DNA from: Bacteroidetes bacterium GWF2_43_63
GTDB lineage: Bacteria > Bacteroidota > Bacteroidia > Bacteroidales > DTU049
Assembly: GCA_001769275.1 (NCBI GenBank)
Contig: MEOQ01000038.1
Span: 50,943 to 114,942, forward strand
Reading direction: 5' to 3'
Length of the DNA: 64,000 nucleotides
Part shown: positions 1-8,489 of the stretch, piece after piece
Layout of the letters: each line of letters begins with the position of its first letter
Numbering within the stretch: the first letter of the stretch is position 1
The notes under the pieces: model-generated
Database searches by the model: none
What the model saw: only the letters and a program-made list of their open reading frames with translations
What the model was told of the DNA's origin: nothing
Program-made: the position numbers and the translations under genes

Positions 1-2495
1 GACCGGACAGCCAGATAAAAATGCGTGTAATCTCTTTCCGGTTGCGTCAGATGCTCACTCCCGGCACAAATATCATAGGCAGCTTTTAGCCGCTTTACAA
101 ATCCCATAAAGCGGTTTTCAAAGTCTTTCGTCTGCTGAACAAACTCAGCAGCCAGATTCAACGTGTTTAGCTGTTGAATCGTTGTGCCTTTGAAGTATTT
201 CGAGCTGTCAAATGTGTGAAAAATCTTAGCCAAAAGATCTAAATGATTTCTCACAATGATTAATGATTCTGCAATATCTTCAAAATTTTCCTCGTCGCCT
301 TTGTTGTACTTAGCCAAAGCGAGATTCATTTGTTTTTTGATTCCGATGTAATCCACCACCAGCCCTTTGTTTTTTCCTTCATACCTGCGGTTTACACGCG
401 AAATGGTCTGAATCAGATTGTGTTGCTGAATGGGTTTGTCAATGTAGATGCTATCCAGAAACGGCACATCAAAGCCTGTGAGCCACATATCGACAACAAT
501 CGCAATTTTGAAATTCGATTTTTCGTTTTTAAACTGCCGGTCCAGTTCTTTACGATTTTCTTTAGTGCCCAACAAATCGTAGAGTTCTTTCGGATCATCC
601 TGTCCCCGGGTCATAATCATTTTTATGCGTTCAATCGGCTTCAACTCTCTGCGATCTTTGTCGGTGAGTTCCACCCCTTCTTCAGCTGCACGAATCTCAT
701 TCCATTCAGGTTTTATGGCAATGATATTTTTATACAATTCATATGCTATTTCACGATTGCTGCAAACAAACATGGCTTTGCCCCTGACGGTTGAACCTTC
801 GGCAACCCTGTTGCAGTAGTGGTTTACGAAATCTTCTGCAACAGCTTTCAATCGTTTCGGATCGCCAAGGATAGCGTACATGTTTGCCGATTCTTCTTTG
901 CTTTGCTCTATTTGGTATTCATTTGCTCCTGCTGCAGCGGCTTCTTCGTAGTACTGTTCAATCTTTTCCAATTCTCCGTTTTTCAATGCTACTTTGGCGG
1001 CGCGGCCTTCATACACAATTCTTACGGTGATTTCATCTTTCACCGATTCAGTCATCGTGTATGCATCGACTACTTTTCCAAAAACGTCAAGCGTTGCATC
1101 AATTGGAGTGCCCGTAAAACCTACAAAAGTGGCGTTTGGCAAAGAATCGTGTAAGTATTTTGCGAAGCCGAAAGTCTTCGTTACTCCTTTGTCAGTCACC
1201 TTAACTTTCTGATCAAGATTTACCTGACTGCGGTGTGCTTCGTCCGAAATGCAAATTATGTTTGTTCGGTCGGTAAGCAATTCCGTATCCTCGGTAAACT
1301 TGTGAATCGTGGTTAAAAACACACCACCGCTTTGTCTGCCTTGTAATAATTCTCTCAGATTTGCTCTGCTTTCCACGCTTACAATGGCATTGTCTCCAAC
1401 AAAGTTTTTAGCATTGGTAAATTGTCCCGAAAGTTGATCATCCAAATCGGTACGATCAGTTATCATCACAATGGTCGGACTTTCGAAATATTCGCTTTTC
1501 ATCAACAGACGGGCAAGATAAAGCATAGTGAAACTCTTACCGCAACCGGTGGCACCAAAATAAGTTCCTCCTTTTCCATTCCCTTCTGGCTTTTGGGCAT
1601 TCTTAATGTTGTCGTATAAAGCTCTTGCAGCATAGTATTGCGGATAGCGACAAACTATTTTCTCGCTTTTCCTGGAACTGTCAGGTATGTAAATAAAGTT
1701 GCGGATAATATCGCGCAAACGGTCTTTGTGAAACATCCCCTGAATCAATGTGTACATGCTGTTTATACCGTCCACATCTTTTGCTAATCCGGCAACCCTG
1801 CGCCACGCATAATAAAACTCATACGGCGCAAAGAAAGATCCCGCCTTATTATTCACACCATCGCTGATAACACAAAATGCATTGTATTTAAAAAGTTCGG
1901 GAATATCTCTGCGATACCGAATCGTCAATTGCTTGTATGCATCATGTATGGTTGACTCCTCGCGTATGGCGCTTTTGAATTCAAACACCACGAGCGGCAA
2001 TCCATTCACATAAACAATACCGTCTGGTATGCGTTTTTCATTGCCGTGTATTTCCAGCTGATTGACGAATTTGTAAATGTTTGTATCGGGTGGATACGGC
2101 GTTTCGGGCTCGGCTGCAATGGTGATAAGAGCTTCGGCTTCGGGTTGCCGGTGCTTGTTCAGTCCTGCGTAATTGATGAGCTGAATATAAATGTCTTTCT
2201 GATTGCGGTCTTCTCTTTTCAGAATAAATCCATCCGAAAGCATCCGCATAAAAGCACGGTTGCTGTCGTACAGATCGCTGGCCGGAAGCCGCTTCAGCTG
2301 CAGTACGATCGTTCTGGCTTCGGTCTCTGTAAGTTCTTCTTTCGCGTACTCCGAAAGCAAAAAGCGCATCAAGTCTTCTTCTATCAGCACTTCGCCGGGT
2401 GCTTTCGATATTTTATCGCCGTGCAAATGCTCGTAGCCCTCTTCGTGCAAGAGCTCGACAAATGATTGTTCCAAACTGGCTTCGGTGAATTTCAT
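1..2495 (-). CDS. hsdR: Type I restriction enzyme R subunit, 3' end outside window
   Basis: HsdR is the ATP-driven translocase and nuclease of a type I restriction complex. The start ATG (2493-2495) abuts the TAA of the upstream gene, and about 831 codons are visible with the C-terminus cut by the window edge; the family is usually about 1000 residues. Near residue 172 the stretch VVFEFKSA gives the ExK part of the PD-(D/E)XK nuclease, preceded by the aspartate of IPDGIVYV. GATGCGKS near residue 313 is the Walker A motif of the SF2 motor, and SDEAH near residue 418 is the DEAH box. The gene is the last visible member of the minus-strand operon and lies over 7 kb from hsdS, an unusually wide separation caused by the intervening defence genes. 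The frame is intact as far as seen. Confidence 0.95.
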   Translation of the reverse strand, partial: MKFTEASLEQSFVELLHEEGYEHLHGDKISKAPGEVLIEEDLMRFLLSEYAKEELTETEARTIVLQLKRLPASDLYDSNRAFMRMLSDGFILKREDRNQKDIYIQLINYAGLNKHRQPEAEALITIAAEPETPYPPDTNIYKFVNQLEIHGNEKRIPDGIVYVNGLPLVVFEFKSAIREESTIHDAYKQLTIRYRRDIPELFKYNAFCVISDGVNNKAGSFFAPYEFYYAWRRVAGLAKDVDGINSMYTLIQGMFHKDRLRDIIRNFIYIPDSSRKSEKIVCRYPQYYAARALYDNIKNAQKPEGNGKGGTYFGATGCGKSFTMLYLARLLMKSEYFESPTIVMITDRTDLDDQLSGQFTNAKNFVGDNAIVSVESRANLRELLQGRQSGGVFLTTIHKFTEDTELLTDRTNIICISDEAHRSQVNLDQKVKVTDKGVTKTFGFAKYLHDSLPNATFVGFTGTPIDATLDVFGKVVDAYTMTESVKDEITVRIVYEGRAAKVALKNGELEKIEQYYEEAAAAGANEYQIEQSKEESANMYAILGDPKRLKAVAEDFVNHYCNRVAEGSTVRGKAMFVCSNREIAYELYKNIIAIKPEWNEIRAAEEGVELTDKDRRELKPIERIKMIMTRGQDDPKELYDLLGTKENRKELDRQFKNEKSNFKIAIVVDMWLTGFDVPFLDSIYIDKPIQQHNLIQTISRVNRRYEGKNKGLVVDYIGIKKQMNLALAKYNKGDEENFEDIAESLIIVRNHLDLLAKIFHTFDSSKYFKGTTIQQLNTLNLAAEFVQQTKDFENRFMGFVKRLKAAYDICAGSEHLTQPERDYTHFYLAVR

Positions 2496-3851
2496 TTAAA
2501 GTTCAATTATTATTCTCCAGTATCCTCTGGTTCCACCAATTCTTTCTATTATCCCTTTCTCTTTAAGTATATCCAAATGACCCTGGGCGGCAGAAACATT
2601 AATGTCAAGCTTTTCGGCAAGTTTTCTTTTAGTCAGTTTATTATCTTCCGTAATCAGCTTTAAAATCTCTCTTTGCCTGTCTGTTAAGCTTCCTATTGGA
2701 CCACCTATTGGACCACCTATTGGACCACCTATTGGACCACCTATTGGACCACCTTCAACAGTAGCACCATGAACATTACCGGTCGCTGGAAAAGTCATGC
2801 GTAGAAAATTAGCAGTAAACTTGAAACATTCACGTCCGTAGCTTTCCAGGATTCTGGGAATGCCTGAACCCAGCTGTTCAACCAACTCAAGATCTTTGAA
2901 TACCCGCATCAATTCCTTATTGCGTGGAACGGAGATACCCTCAAAAAACTCTTCCAAGCTAATACTATCCGGCAGACTGCCTGCAGATGTAATTTCTATC
3001 CTATCCGCAAAAATCTCGAATTTTGGAGGTACTTCATTGGTATAATCGTTATGCACAATAGCGTTAATAATCGCTTCACGCATGGCAACCGGATTCCACA
3101 AACGGGAGTCTTCTCTCTCTTTGGATGTAATCTTTGCCCGGGTTTTGTTTTCCAGTTCGATTTTATCAAGCACCTGCTTGGTGGCTTTAATCAACGAGCA
3201 ATAGCCATACTCATTGTTTTCGATCAATTCAACCCTGTTCAGCCCCTTGTATTTGGCGACTTTAATGGATAAACCATTGGTGTCTGATAAAAGGTAGGCG
3301 ACATAATTAAGATCGCCATCGGCATTGAGCAACTCCAGATTGGTAGTAAATCTGGCGTTTAGCTTTAACCCTCTTTCTTCGTAATAAATTTTTAGCTGCT
3401 CAAAATGCAGGTCCTGTCTGTTCGATTTGATTTTGCTGATGGAATTGCGTGTACGTTTAGCAAACAACTCATCAATTATTCTTTGAGGCATTGGTTCCGA
3501 AGCGCTACCGATGCGGATAAAGCAACCTTTTTCGGTCATGCCGAATTTTTTCAAAAAATAGGGCTTTTCACTTCCACTGAGTACAATGATTTTTATTATA
3601 TCAACACCCTCTTTTTGTTCACACACCACATCAAACAAGCCCATGCAAGAGGGCGAAATATTATGTTTCAACCTGTCTTTTATCTTCAGTTGGTCTCCAT
3701 CGGCATCTTTAACTCCAACAGCCTTGCCTTGCTTATCAATGCCTATGTAAACAAAGCCACCCCCACGACAATTCAGGAAAGCAATCACCTCTTTTTCCAG
3801 GCCATCAGTAAGCTCTCTTTTAAATTCTATTCTGTTTGATTCGGATGTCAT
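2496..3851 (-). CDS. AlbA_2 / HATPase_c_4 / winged-helix regulator-like protein
   Basis: This 451-residue protein has the layout of the COG2865 group. An N-terminal AlbA_2 (Schlafen-like) domain covers about residues 1-120 (RIEFKRELTDG at the start). A GHKL-type ATPase module follows at about 240-345 (REAIINAIVHNDY, then LGSGIPRILESYG). A C-terminal winged helix spans about 390-450 (TKRKLAEKLDINVSAAQGHL). Between the ATPase and the winged helix lies a run of five GGPI units. The family is treated as predicted nucleic-acid-binding regulators and is frequent in type I restriction loci. The gene ends directly at the hsdR start codon, so the two are translationally coupled. Its role here, possibly regulation of restriction, is inference. 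Confidence 0.85.
   Translation of the reverse strand: MTSESNRIEFKRELTDGLEKEVIAFLNCRGGGFVYIGIDKQGKAVGVKDADGDQLKIKDRLKHNISPSCMGLFDVVCEQKEGVDIIKIIVLSGSEKPYFLKKFGMTEKGCFIRIGSASEPMPQRIIDELFAKRTRNSISKIKSNRQDLHFEQLKIYYEERGLKLNARFTTNLELLNADGDLNYVAYLLSDTNGLSIKVAKYKGLNRVELIENNEYGYCSLIKATKQVLDKIELENKTRAKITSKEREDSRLWNPVAMREAIINAIVHNDYTNEVPPKFEIFADRIEITSAGSLPDSISLEEFFEGISVPRNKELMRVFKDLELVEQLGSGIPRILESYGRECFKFTANFLRMTFPATGNVHGATVEGGPIGGPIGGPIGGPIGGPIGSLTDRQREILKLITEDNKLTKRKLAEKLDINVSAAQGHLDILKEKGIIERIGGTRGYWRIIIEL
2692..2751 (-). repeat. 12-bp tandem repeat inside a coding region (GGPI linker)
   Basis: Five perfect copies of the 12-bp unit CCTATTGGACCA stand in tandem, read on the plus strand. On the coding strand they give the GGPI repeat that links the ATPase part to the winged helix of the AlbA_2 protein. 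Because the unit is a multiple of three, gain or loss of copies alters linker length without shifting the frame. Confidence 0.95.
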
Positions 3852-4130
3852 TGCTTAATTATTTTTCGTCGGAGAATTTTATTTTTAACCCTTGTTATTA
3901 TAGCAATAGACGTTTTCCAGATTCGAATAAAACTAACTCATTGTATTTTAGTGTATTATTATTCATTTCCGAATTCCAGTTAAATAAAAATCGATTTGTC
4001 CTTGCAATATTCATTTCTCAAAATTAATTAAAATATCCCAATAGTTATATGACGGGTTTTTAGGTAATGATACTGCAGAATTGCAGGGTGAATCCTGCCT
4101 GTCTGAATAATGTTTTGTCTTCGTGCAATC

Positions 4131-4856
4131 TCATACAATATTCCATTTTTCAGCAGTGGTCAATGCTTTGGAAGCGCCGGCCAGTTTGTATTTTGTTATC
4201 GGATTCAAAGACTTGAAAAGCTGATCCGTTGCTGCACCTTTTTTCAATTGCTCCAGCAAAGCTCCTAATAAAGCCCGCGTTGCAGGTGGATACTTTAATG
4301 CCAGACGAACCAGTGTGCTGATTTCTTTGTCAGAAAATTTCCTTATGATGGCTAAAAACCGCTTGCAGGATGCTTCTGTACTGGCATCGGGTATTTTTTT
4401 GATATAGCGGATGGCATCCAGTAATTGCAGTAAGGGGATATTCTCTTTGGTAATGGTGTTTTTTTGCTTTACAAATGCAATCGTGTAGCGTTCTCTTTTA
4501 AAACCGGGACGAACCTGATTTTTCCCAATCTGAATGGTGTTGCTCACCTGAGTGGTTAATCCCAATTGGTTGTATATGCTGTAACCGGTCAGATAGCCCG
4601 TCGGCTTGCCGTTTTCCTCCAGCAGGTCTTTCACCACTTGTTTCTGATCGGGCAGCAGATTGCCGAATGGCGTGGTCTCCGGTTTATAATAGCGCCCTTT
4701 CGACAGCTTGACAATTTTGCCCGATTGCGCCATCCGGTTCAATGCTTTTATAACCGCTTCCTTTTGATTAACCTCAGTATCAAAATCAGCATAGGTGAAA
4801 ACATAGCCTTTAGGCAGTCGTTCTATCTTACCACTAATATAATCAGTAACATTCAT
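4131..4856 (-). CDS. AbiEi-like (DUF6088) antitoxin/regulator, without a toxin partner
   Basis: The 241-residue protein begins with a helix-turn-helix-like region (KALNRMAQSGKIVKLSKGRYY, residues about 40-60) of the DUF6088/AbiEi type, the antitoxin of type IV abortive-infection toxin-antitoxin systems. AbiEi proteins bind inverted repeats in their own promoter, and a fitting inverted repeat lies just upstream (4888-4917). No nucleotidyltransferase (AbiEii) gene follows: the 279 bp between this gene and the AlbA_2 gene hold no such frame. It is therefore an orphan, either a relic of a toxin-antitoxin pair or a regulator of the restriction operon. A complete AbiE pair of the same class lies at 21454-23087. 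Confidence 0.75.
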   Translation of the reverse strand: MNVTDYISGKIERLPKGYVFTYADFDTEVNQKEAVIKALNRMAQSGKIVKLSKGRYYKPETTPFGNLLPDQKQVVKDLLEENGKPTGYLTGYSIYNQLGLTTQVSNTIQIGKNQVRPGFKRERYTIAFVKQKNTITKENIPLLQLLDAIRYIKKIPDASTEASCKRFLAIIRKFSDKEISTLVRLALKYPPATRALLGALLEQLKKGAATDQLFKSLNPITKYKLAGASKALTTAEKWNIV

Positions 4857-4887
4857 AGCATTGTCATTGTGATTATCATCTGGGACA

Positions 4888-4923
4888 TGTCCAGTTTATT
4901 CGTTAATTTACTGGACAAATATA
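4888..4923 (-). promoter_or_regulatory. Promoter with overlapping inverted repeat (candidate AbiEi-like operator)
   Basis: On the minus strand a -7 element TATATTTG (4916-4923) is followed by the inverted repeat TGTCCAGT and ACTGGACA (arms 4910-4917 and 4888-4895, spacer 14 bp). The first arm overlaps the -7 element and the second falls in the early transcribed region, where a dimeric repressor would block initiation. Arm centres are 22 bp apart, about two helical turns. The site lies about 30-65 bp before the start codon of the AbiEi-like gene, so autoregulation is the obvious guess; this is inference. Confidence 0.6.
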
Positions 4924-5046
4924 CAGCTATTTTCATTACCATCAATCTCATCATTACTATTTCTGTTACCCGGTAGTAAATCATCATCTCCAATTACATC
5001 ACCGTCCATTACAAAGGCCATTGCATTGATATATACCCAATCTATT

Positions 5047-5076
5047 TGTCAAGTTTTTCGCGCAGAAAACTTGACA
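5047..5076. repeat. Perfect 11-bp-arm palindrome, relative of the one at 21304
   Basis: TGTCAAGTTTT (5047-5057) and AAAACTTGACA (5066-5076) form a perfect inverted repeat around an 8-nt GCGC-containing loop. A close relative with 10-bp arms and a GCGC-containing loop occurs at 21304-21333, again upstream of an AbiEi-type gene. Here it sits exactly where homology to an hsdR start breaks off, so it may mark the edge of an inserted segment. Confidence 0.75.
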
Positions 5077-5084
5077 TATCTTCT

Positions 5085-5136
5085 CACATATTAACCCGGC
5101 AAACGCCTTTTCCAACTTTTCTTCTGTGAATTTCAT
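5085..5136 (-). pseudogene. Vestige of an hsdR 5' end
   Basis: Starting at the ATG 5134-5136 the frame reads MKFTEEKLEKAFAGLI, matching the start of the intact HsdR (MKFTEASLEQSFVELL). By eye 33 of the first 48 bases are identical. Similarity ends just before the palindrome at 5047-5076, and the frame then runs into unrelated sequence. The ATG lies 20 bp after the stop of the PD-(D/E)XK gene, where a downstream operon gene would be expected to begin. It is best read as the remnant of an hsdR that once followed directly here. Confidence 0.65.
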
Positions 5137-5156
5137 TTGGTGGATGCTTATATGTA

Positions 5157-6269
5157 TCATTTCCCTAAAAACTGTTTTTCCCAACTGCTGATATCTGTAT
5201 TTGGATAAATAAATTTTATTGCAGCATGGGTTATTTCAGCAAAATCTTCATGTATTTTTCGAACAACAAAATCTGCAAGATTCTCAAGTTCATCTTCTGA
5301 AATATCATAACATTTGCAAAGTAAATGCATGTATTTTCCTATCTGCGGCCCCCATTTTTTATCTTTCACCTGTGGATGATTTATTAGCATTGTTTGTAGC
5401 TCAGAAGCATGTTTTACATCCTTCTCATTCAACTCCAGGATTATCGTAAATGCCAATTTCCCTTCAAGCAAATCTTTAGTAAGAATGGTTAAATACGTAT
5501 CAAGCTTATTCTTTCCATCCCAAAGATTGCGCCATCCCATTGAATTGCCATATGTTTGCCAACCAATGTTGCCCGCAATTATTTCCAATTGATTATCAAT
5601 AAACCTATGTGCATGGTCCATTGTAGCATTCGCTTGCAAAACCTTCTCTGCATTCTGAAAATAGAATTTCACTGATTCATTCATTTTATACTCTTTCGTT
5701 AATAACTCAATTGTGGCAATGAAATCGGTAATGTAAACGCGGTATTTTTCGGACAAAACTTCTGGGTTAAAGCGTGTCTCAATCAGTTTTATCCACTCTA
5801 AGTGTGTAATATTAATGAATTTCCCTTTAACTGGTTCCGGAATCGAATGCGGGTGCAATGTGAGTAAAACTCCAACCTTTTGCGATTCACTCTGCTTAAT
5901 AAACCGCCAGTAATCCATCAAATCGTTGAAAAGACAGTGGTATATTTTGTTTTCTACAACAATAAAATTGTCGCTTGTTTGATCGCTTATTACAATATCA
6001 ATGCGCCCTTGTCCAGTATTTACTTCTGTTTGAGCAAAAGCTTGTCTGAGACTAAGTGATTTGCCACTTTTTTTATCAACCAATTCAAGCAGAGTATCTA
6101 GAAACAAATTCCTTACTTCATCATTGCCCGAATTTATAAAATGCGCATATATGGCGCTGTTAATATTCTCGTGGTGCTGCTTGCCAATGATTTCGAGAAA
6201 TCCAACTGTTTCTTTTGAAACTGGAATCTTATGTTCTGAAAAAAAGTCATTTAATTGTTGTATGTCCAT
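5157..6269 (-). CDS. PD-(D/E)XK nuclease family protein (PDDEXK_4-like)
   Basis: This protein of about 370 residues carries GRIDIVISD followed by FIVVENKIY at about residues 90-115, the D...(E)xK arrangement of PD-(D/E)XK nucleases of the PDDEXK_4 type. The preceding region (HHENINSAIYAHFINS) is also typical of that family. The longest frame starts at a TTG (6281); the ATG at 6267-6269, 8 bp after the stop of the previous gene, is the more likely start. Such nucleases occur as accessory members of defence loci. Its position between the SIR2-HerA pair and the hsdR remnant suggests an accessory nuclease in the same operon; the substrate is not deducible. Confidence 0.75.
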   Translation of the reverse strand: MDIQQLNDFFSEHKIPVSKETVGFLEIIGKQHHENINSAIYAHFINSGNDEVRNLFLDTLLELVDKKSGKSLSLRQAFAQTEVNTGQGRIDIVISDQTSDNFIVVENKIYHCLFNDLMDYWRFIKQSESQKVGVLLTLHPHSIPEPVKGKFINITHLEWIKLIETRFNPEVLSEKYRVYITDFIATIELLTKEYKMNESVKFYFQNAEKVLQANATMDHAHRFIDNQLEIIAGNIGWQTYGNSMGWRNLWDGKNKLDTYLTILTKDLLEGKLAFTIILELNEKDVKHASELQTMLINHPQVKDKKWGPQIGKYMHLLCKCYDISEDELENLADFVVRKIHEDFAEITHAAIKFIYPNTDISSWEKQFLGK

Positions 6270-6277
6270 GTCTATTA

Positions 6278-6745
6278 TCAATCAATTCTTTCTTTAATCA
6301 TGTCCTCCTTTGAAACCTGATTCATTAATCCCTTCAGCTTTCCCTTCGAAACGGAGTAGTAGGAGTTATTGTATGGCTTCAGTTTGTGTTTTACAATGTA
6401 ATTATCATACGCTACACGTCCCGGACCATTATAAACCTCATGCAATTCCCCGTGCTCATCAATCAATACAGCCAGAAAATAATCCGGGATTTTTTCTTCG
6501 CCATACGGAAATTGAAAGTACCCTTTGAAAGAAGCCTTTATCTGCACCTTTCTTCCGCTAGCTATTTCCACACCATCATACACTTCTGAATTCTCCGGAT
6601 ACAGCTCCAATCCATACTTTTCCGCAGCCAGCACCTCCCCAATATCGCCCACCAGTTTACCATCTAGGGTGAATTGCTTGTTCCATCTACGGTGTTTTTC
6701 CCTGAGTTGTTGGGTGATTTTGTAGAGTTGTTTGATTTGGTGCAT
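6278..6745 (-). CDS. DUF6998-like small protein with PD-(D/E)XK-like motif
   Basis: A protein of 155 residues. The N-terminal part (REKHRRWNKQFTLDGKLVGD, then IGEVLAAEKYGL) matches what I recall of DUF6998, a small family found in defence and mobile contexts. VYDGVEIASGRKVQIKASF at residues 58-76 has the D-x(n)-QxK shape of a restriction-endonuclease-like fold, so it may be a small nuclease or a derived form. It lies 40 bp after the HerA-like gene and just before the larger PD-(D/E)XK gene, in the same direction. Function unknown. Confidence 0.65.
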   Translation of the reverse strand: MHQIKQLYKITQQLREKHRRWNKQFTLDGKLVGDIGEVLAAEKYGLELYPENSEVYDGVEIASGRKVQIKASFKGYFQFPYGEEKIPDYFLAVLIDEHGELHEVYNGPGRVAYDNYIVKHKLKPYNNSYYSVSKGKLKGLMNQVSKEDMIKERID

Positions 6746-6785
6746 GGGTGGTTTATATTTTTTCTTTGGGGAATTTTTTCTAAAA

Positions 6786-8489
6786 TTATTTCTCTGGTTT
6801 TACTTTTAGTTTTGGGGTGGTTGATTGTGGCTTCTTTTCAGGTTCTGAAATCTTAACTAATAAGGGCATTGGAAAATCAACTCCAACTAATAACGCCTCT
6901 CCTTCTCCCAGTATAGGCAAGAAAGACAATGCACTTCTGTTTGCAGAAGATGCAGCACTTTCAATTGATTTTCTATCAAGCTCATTTATTAAACGGTGAA
7001 CAATGAAAGTTCCCATTTGGCTTAATGTTCCAGTAGGAATATCTCTTGGCATTTGCGTAGCAAGGCAAAGAAACATTCCATATTTCCTACACTCTTTTGC
7101 AATCAAATCAAAAGCATCTAATGTTTGACTTTCAAAAAATTCGTCTTTGATGTTTTTATTCAAAAACTGGTGTGCTTCATCTACAACAAGAATCAGAGGG
7201 TCGGTCCTAAATTTATTGTGTCTTGCAAGGTTTAATAAAAATGATGCAAGTGCATTGGCTGTGATTTCTTTTACAGAAAATGAAGATGGAATATTTTCAA
7301 AACTGATTCTTAAAATTTGTTCATCGTTCTGTTCAATGAATTTTTCTATTTTTTCAACTATTGAAGAGCATCCAGTAGGTGCACCTTGAAAGCCTAATAG
7401 TTTATTAAATATTTCCGTATTAATCAAATCAGCAATTCTTCCAATGAGTGAGGTTTGGTAATCATAAGTTTTAGCATCATAGCCACCCCACTTTTTAGGG
7501 TCTTGCAGTTTGTCTGTATAACCTGATGGATAAACACATTCCTCTTTAATTTGCTCAATCAAATGTAATATATCAAAATTGCAAGTATTGTCTTCTATTT
7601 CCTTTGTGTTCGATTGATAGAATGTGTAATATTTACCCTTCTCTTTTTCTGCTTTTTGCTTTGTGTTAGAAGTATAACTTGCATTTTCTGATTTAGCAAT
7701 TCTAACCATTTTCAAAGAACGTATTGCTTCAAGCAAAACAGGCCTTTGTGATTGTCCAGTTGGTCTTAGCAGAAAAAACAAATCAGGTATTGATAAATTC
7801 TGATACGGGAAATATGCATCAGTTCCTAATGTTAAGGAGTTTGAAGTAAGTTTAGAATACTCGCCTGTGGCATCAATTAGAATTAATTTATTATTTGTTT
7901 TTGAAATAACCTCCTCCACTAATTTTGCAACTGTCCAGCTTTTTCCTCCGCCAGTTGTTCCAACAATAGCACAGTGCCGCCCGAAAATAGAATTAATTGA
8001 AACTTTACATTTAGCATAATTTGAAGTCAGGTTACCTAAATCAGCATAAACATTTTCTAAGTCGCCATTCTTTTTGCCAAATTCCCTTACATAGATTTCA
8101 ATTTGCTCATCAGAACATGAATACACTTTAGCACCAATTGTTGGGTACTTGGAAACAGTCTTTTCAGTTTTTTCGGGTTCAAATACACTAAAACTTAAAA
8201 GCAGTTCTGCTTTGCCAGACGGATGGAATGCAGTTTCATCATGTTGAATTGCTTTTTCACTTATTGTTTTTCTTTCACCATCCGGCAATTCAATTTCAAT
8301 TATTCGTGCAAGGAACCCAAATTCAGCACCTTCTATAACAATAAAATTTCCAACATTACCCCCGGCAAAAAAAACACCTTTATGACTGAATTTTTCCAAC
8401 AGGTTAGAAGAAGGAAAATGCACCTTTACATATTGGGGCGAAACCTCATTGATGTAACCCAAAAAATAATTATGATTAAAGGGATTCAT
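6786..8489 (-). CDS. HerA-family ATPase of a SIR2-HerA anti-phage pair
   Basis: The 567-residue protein has an N-terminal beta-rich HAS-barrel-like part, a Walker A motif GTTGGGKSWTVAKL at about residue 176 and a Walker B LILVVDEAH at about residue 431, the layout of HerA/FtsK-type (DUF87) hexameric ATPases. The start ATG lies 14 bp inside the end of the SIR2-like gene, so the two are coupled. SIR2-HerA pairs are an established defence type in which both proteins assemble into one complex that depletes NAD+ and/or cleaves DNA upon phage attack. A+T content is visibly higher than in hsdM, which suggests separate acquisition. Confidence 0.85.
   Translation of the reverse strand: MNPFNHNYFLGYINEVSPQYVKVHFPSSNLLEKFSHKGVFFAGGNVGNFIVIEGAEFGFLARIIEIELPDGERKTISEKAIQHDETAFHPSGKAELLLSFSVFEPEKTEKTVSKYPTIGAKVYSCSDEQIEIYVREFGKKNGDLENVYADLGNLTSNYAKCKVSINSIFGRHCAIVGTTGGGKSWTVAKLVEEVISKTNNKLILIDATGEYSKLTSNSLTLGTDAYFPYQNLSIPDLFFLLRPTGQSQRPVLLEAIRSLKMVRIAKSENASYTSNTKQKAEKEKGKYYTFYQSNTKEIEDNTCNFDILHLIEQIKEECVYPSGYTDKLQDPKKWGGYDAKTYDYQTSLIGRIADLINTEIFNKLLGFQGAPTGCSSIVEKIEKFIEQNDEQILRISFENIPSSFSVKEITANALASFLLNLARHNKFRTDPLILVVDEAHQFLNKNIKDEFFESQTLDAFDLIAKECRKYGMFLCLATQMPRDIPTGTLSQMGTFIVHRLINELDRKSIESAASSANRSALSFLPILGEGEALLVGVDFPMPLLVKISEPEKKPQSTTPKLKVKPEK

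Noticed and set aside
330..2465. Plus-strand frames opposite hsdR
   Set aside because: HsdR motifs (ExK, Walker A, DEAH) run continuously on the minus strand; the opposite frames are incidental.
3852..4130. AbiEii toxin partner downstream of the orphan AbiEi-like gene
   Set aside because: No frame of useful length and no GGTS...DxD signature between the two genes.
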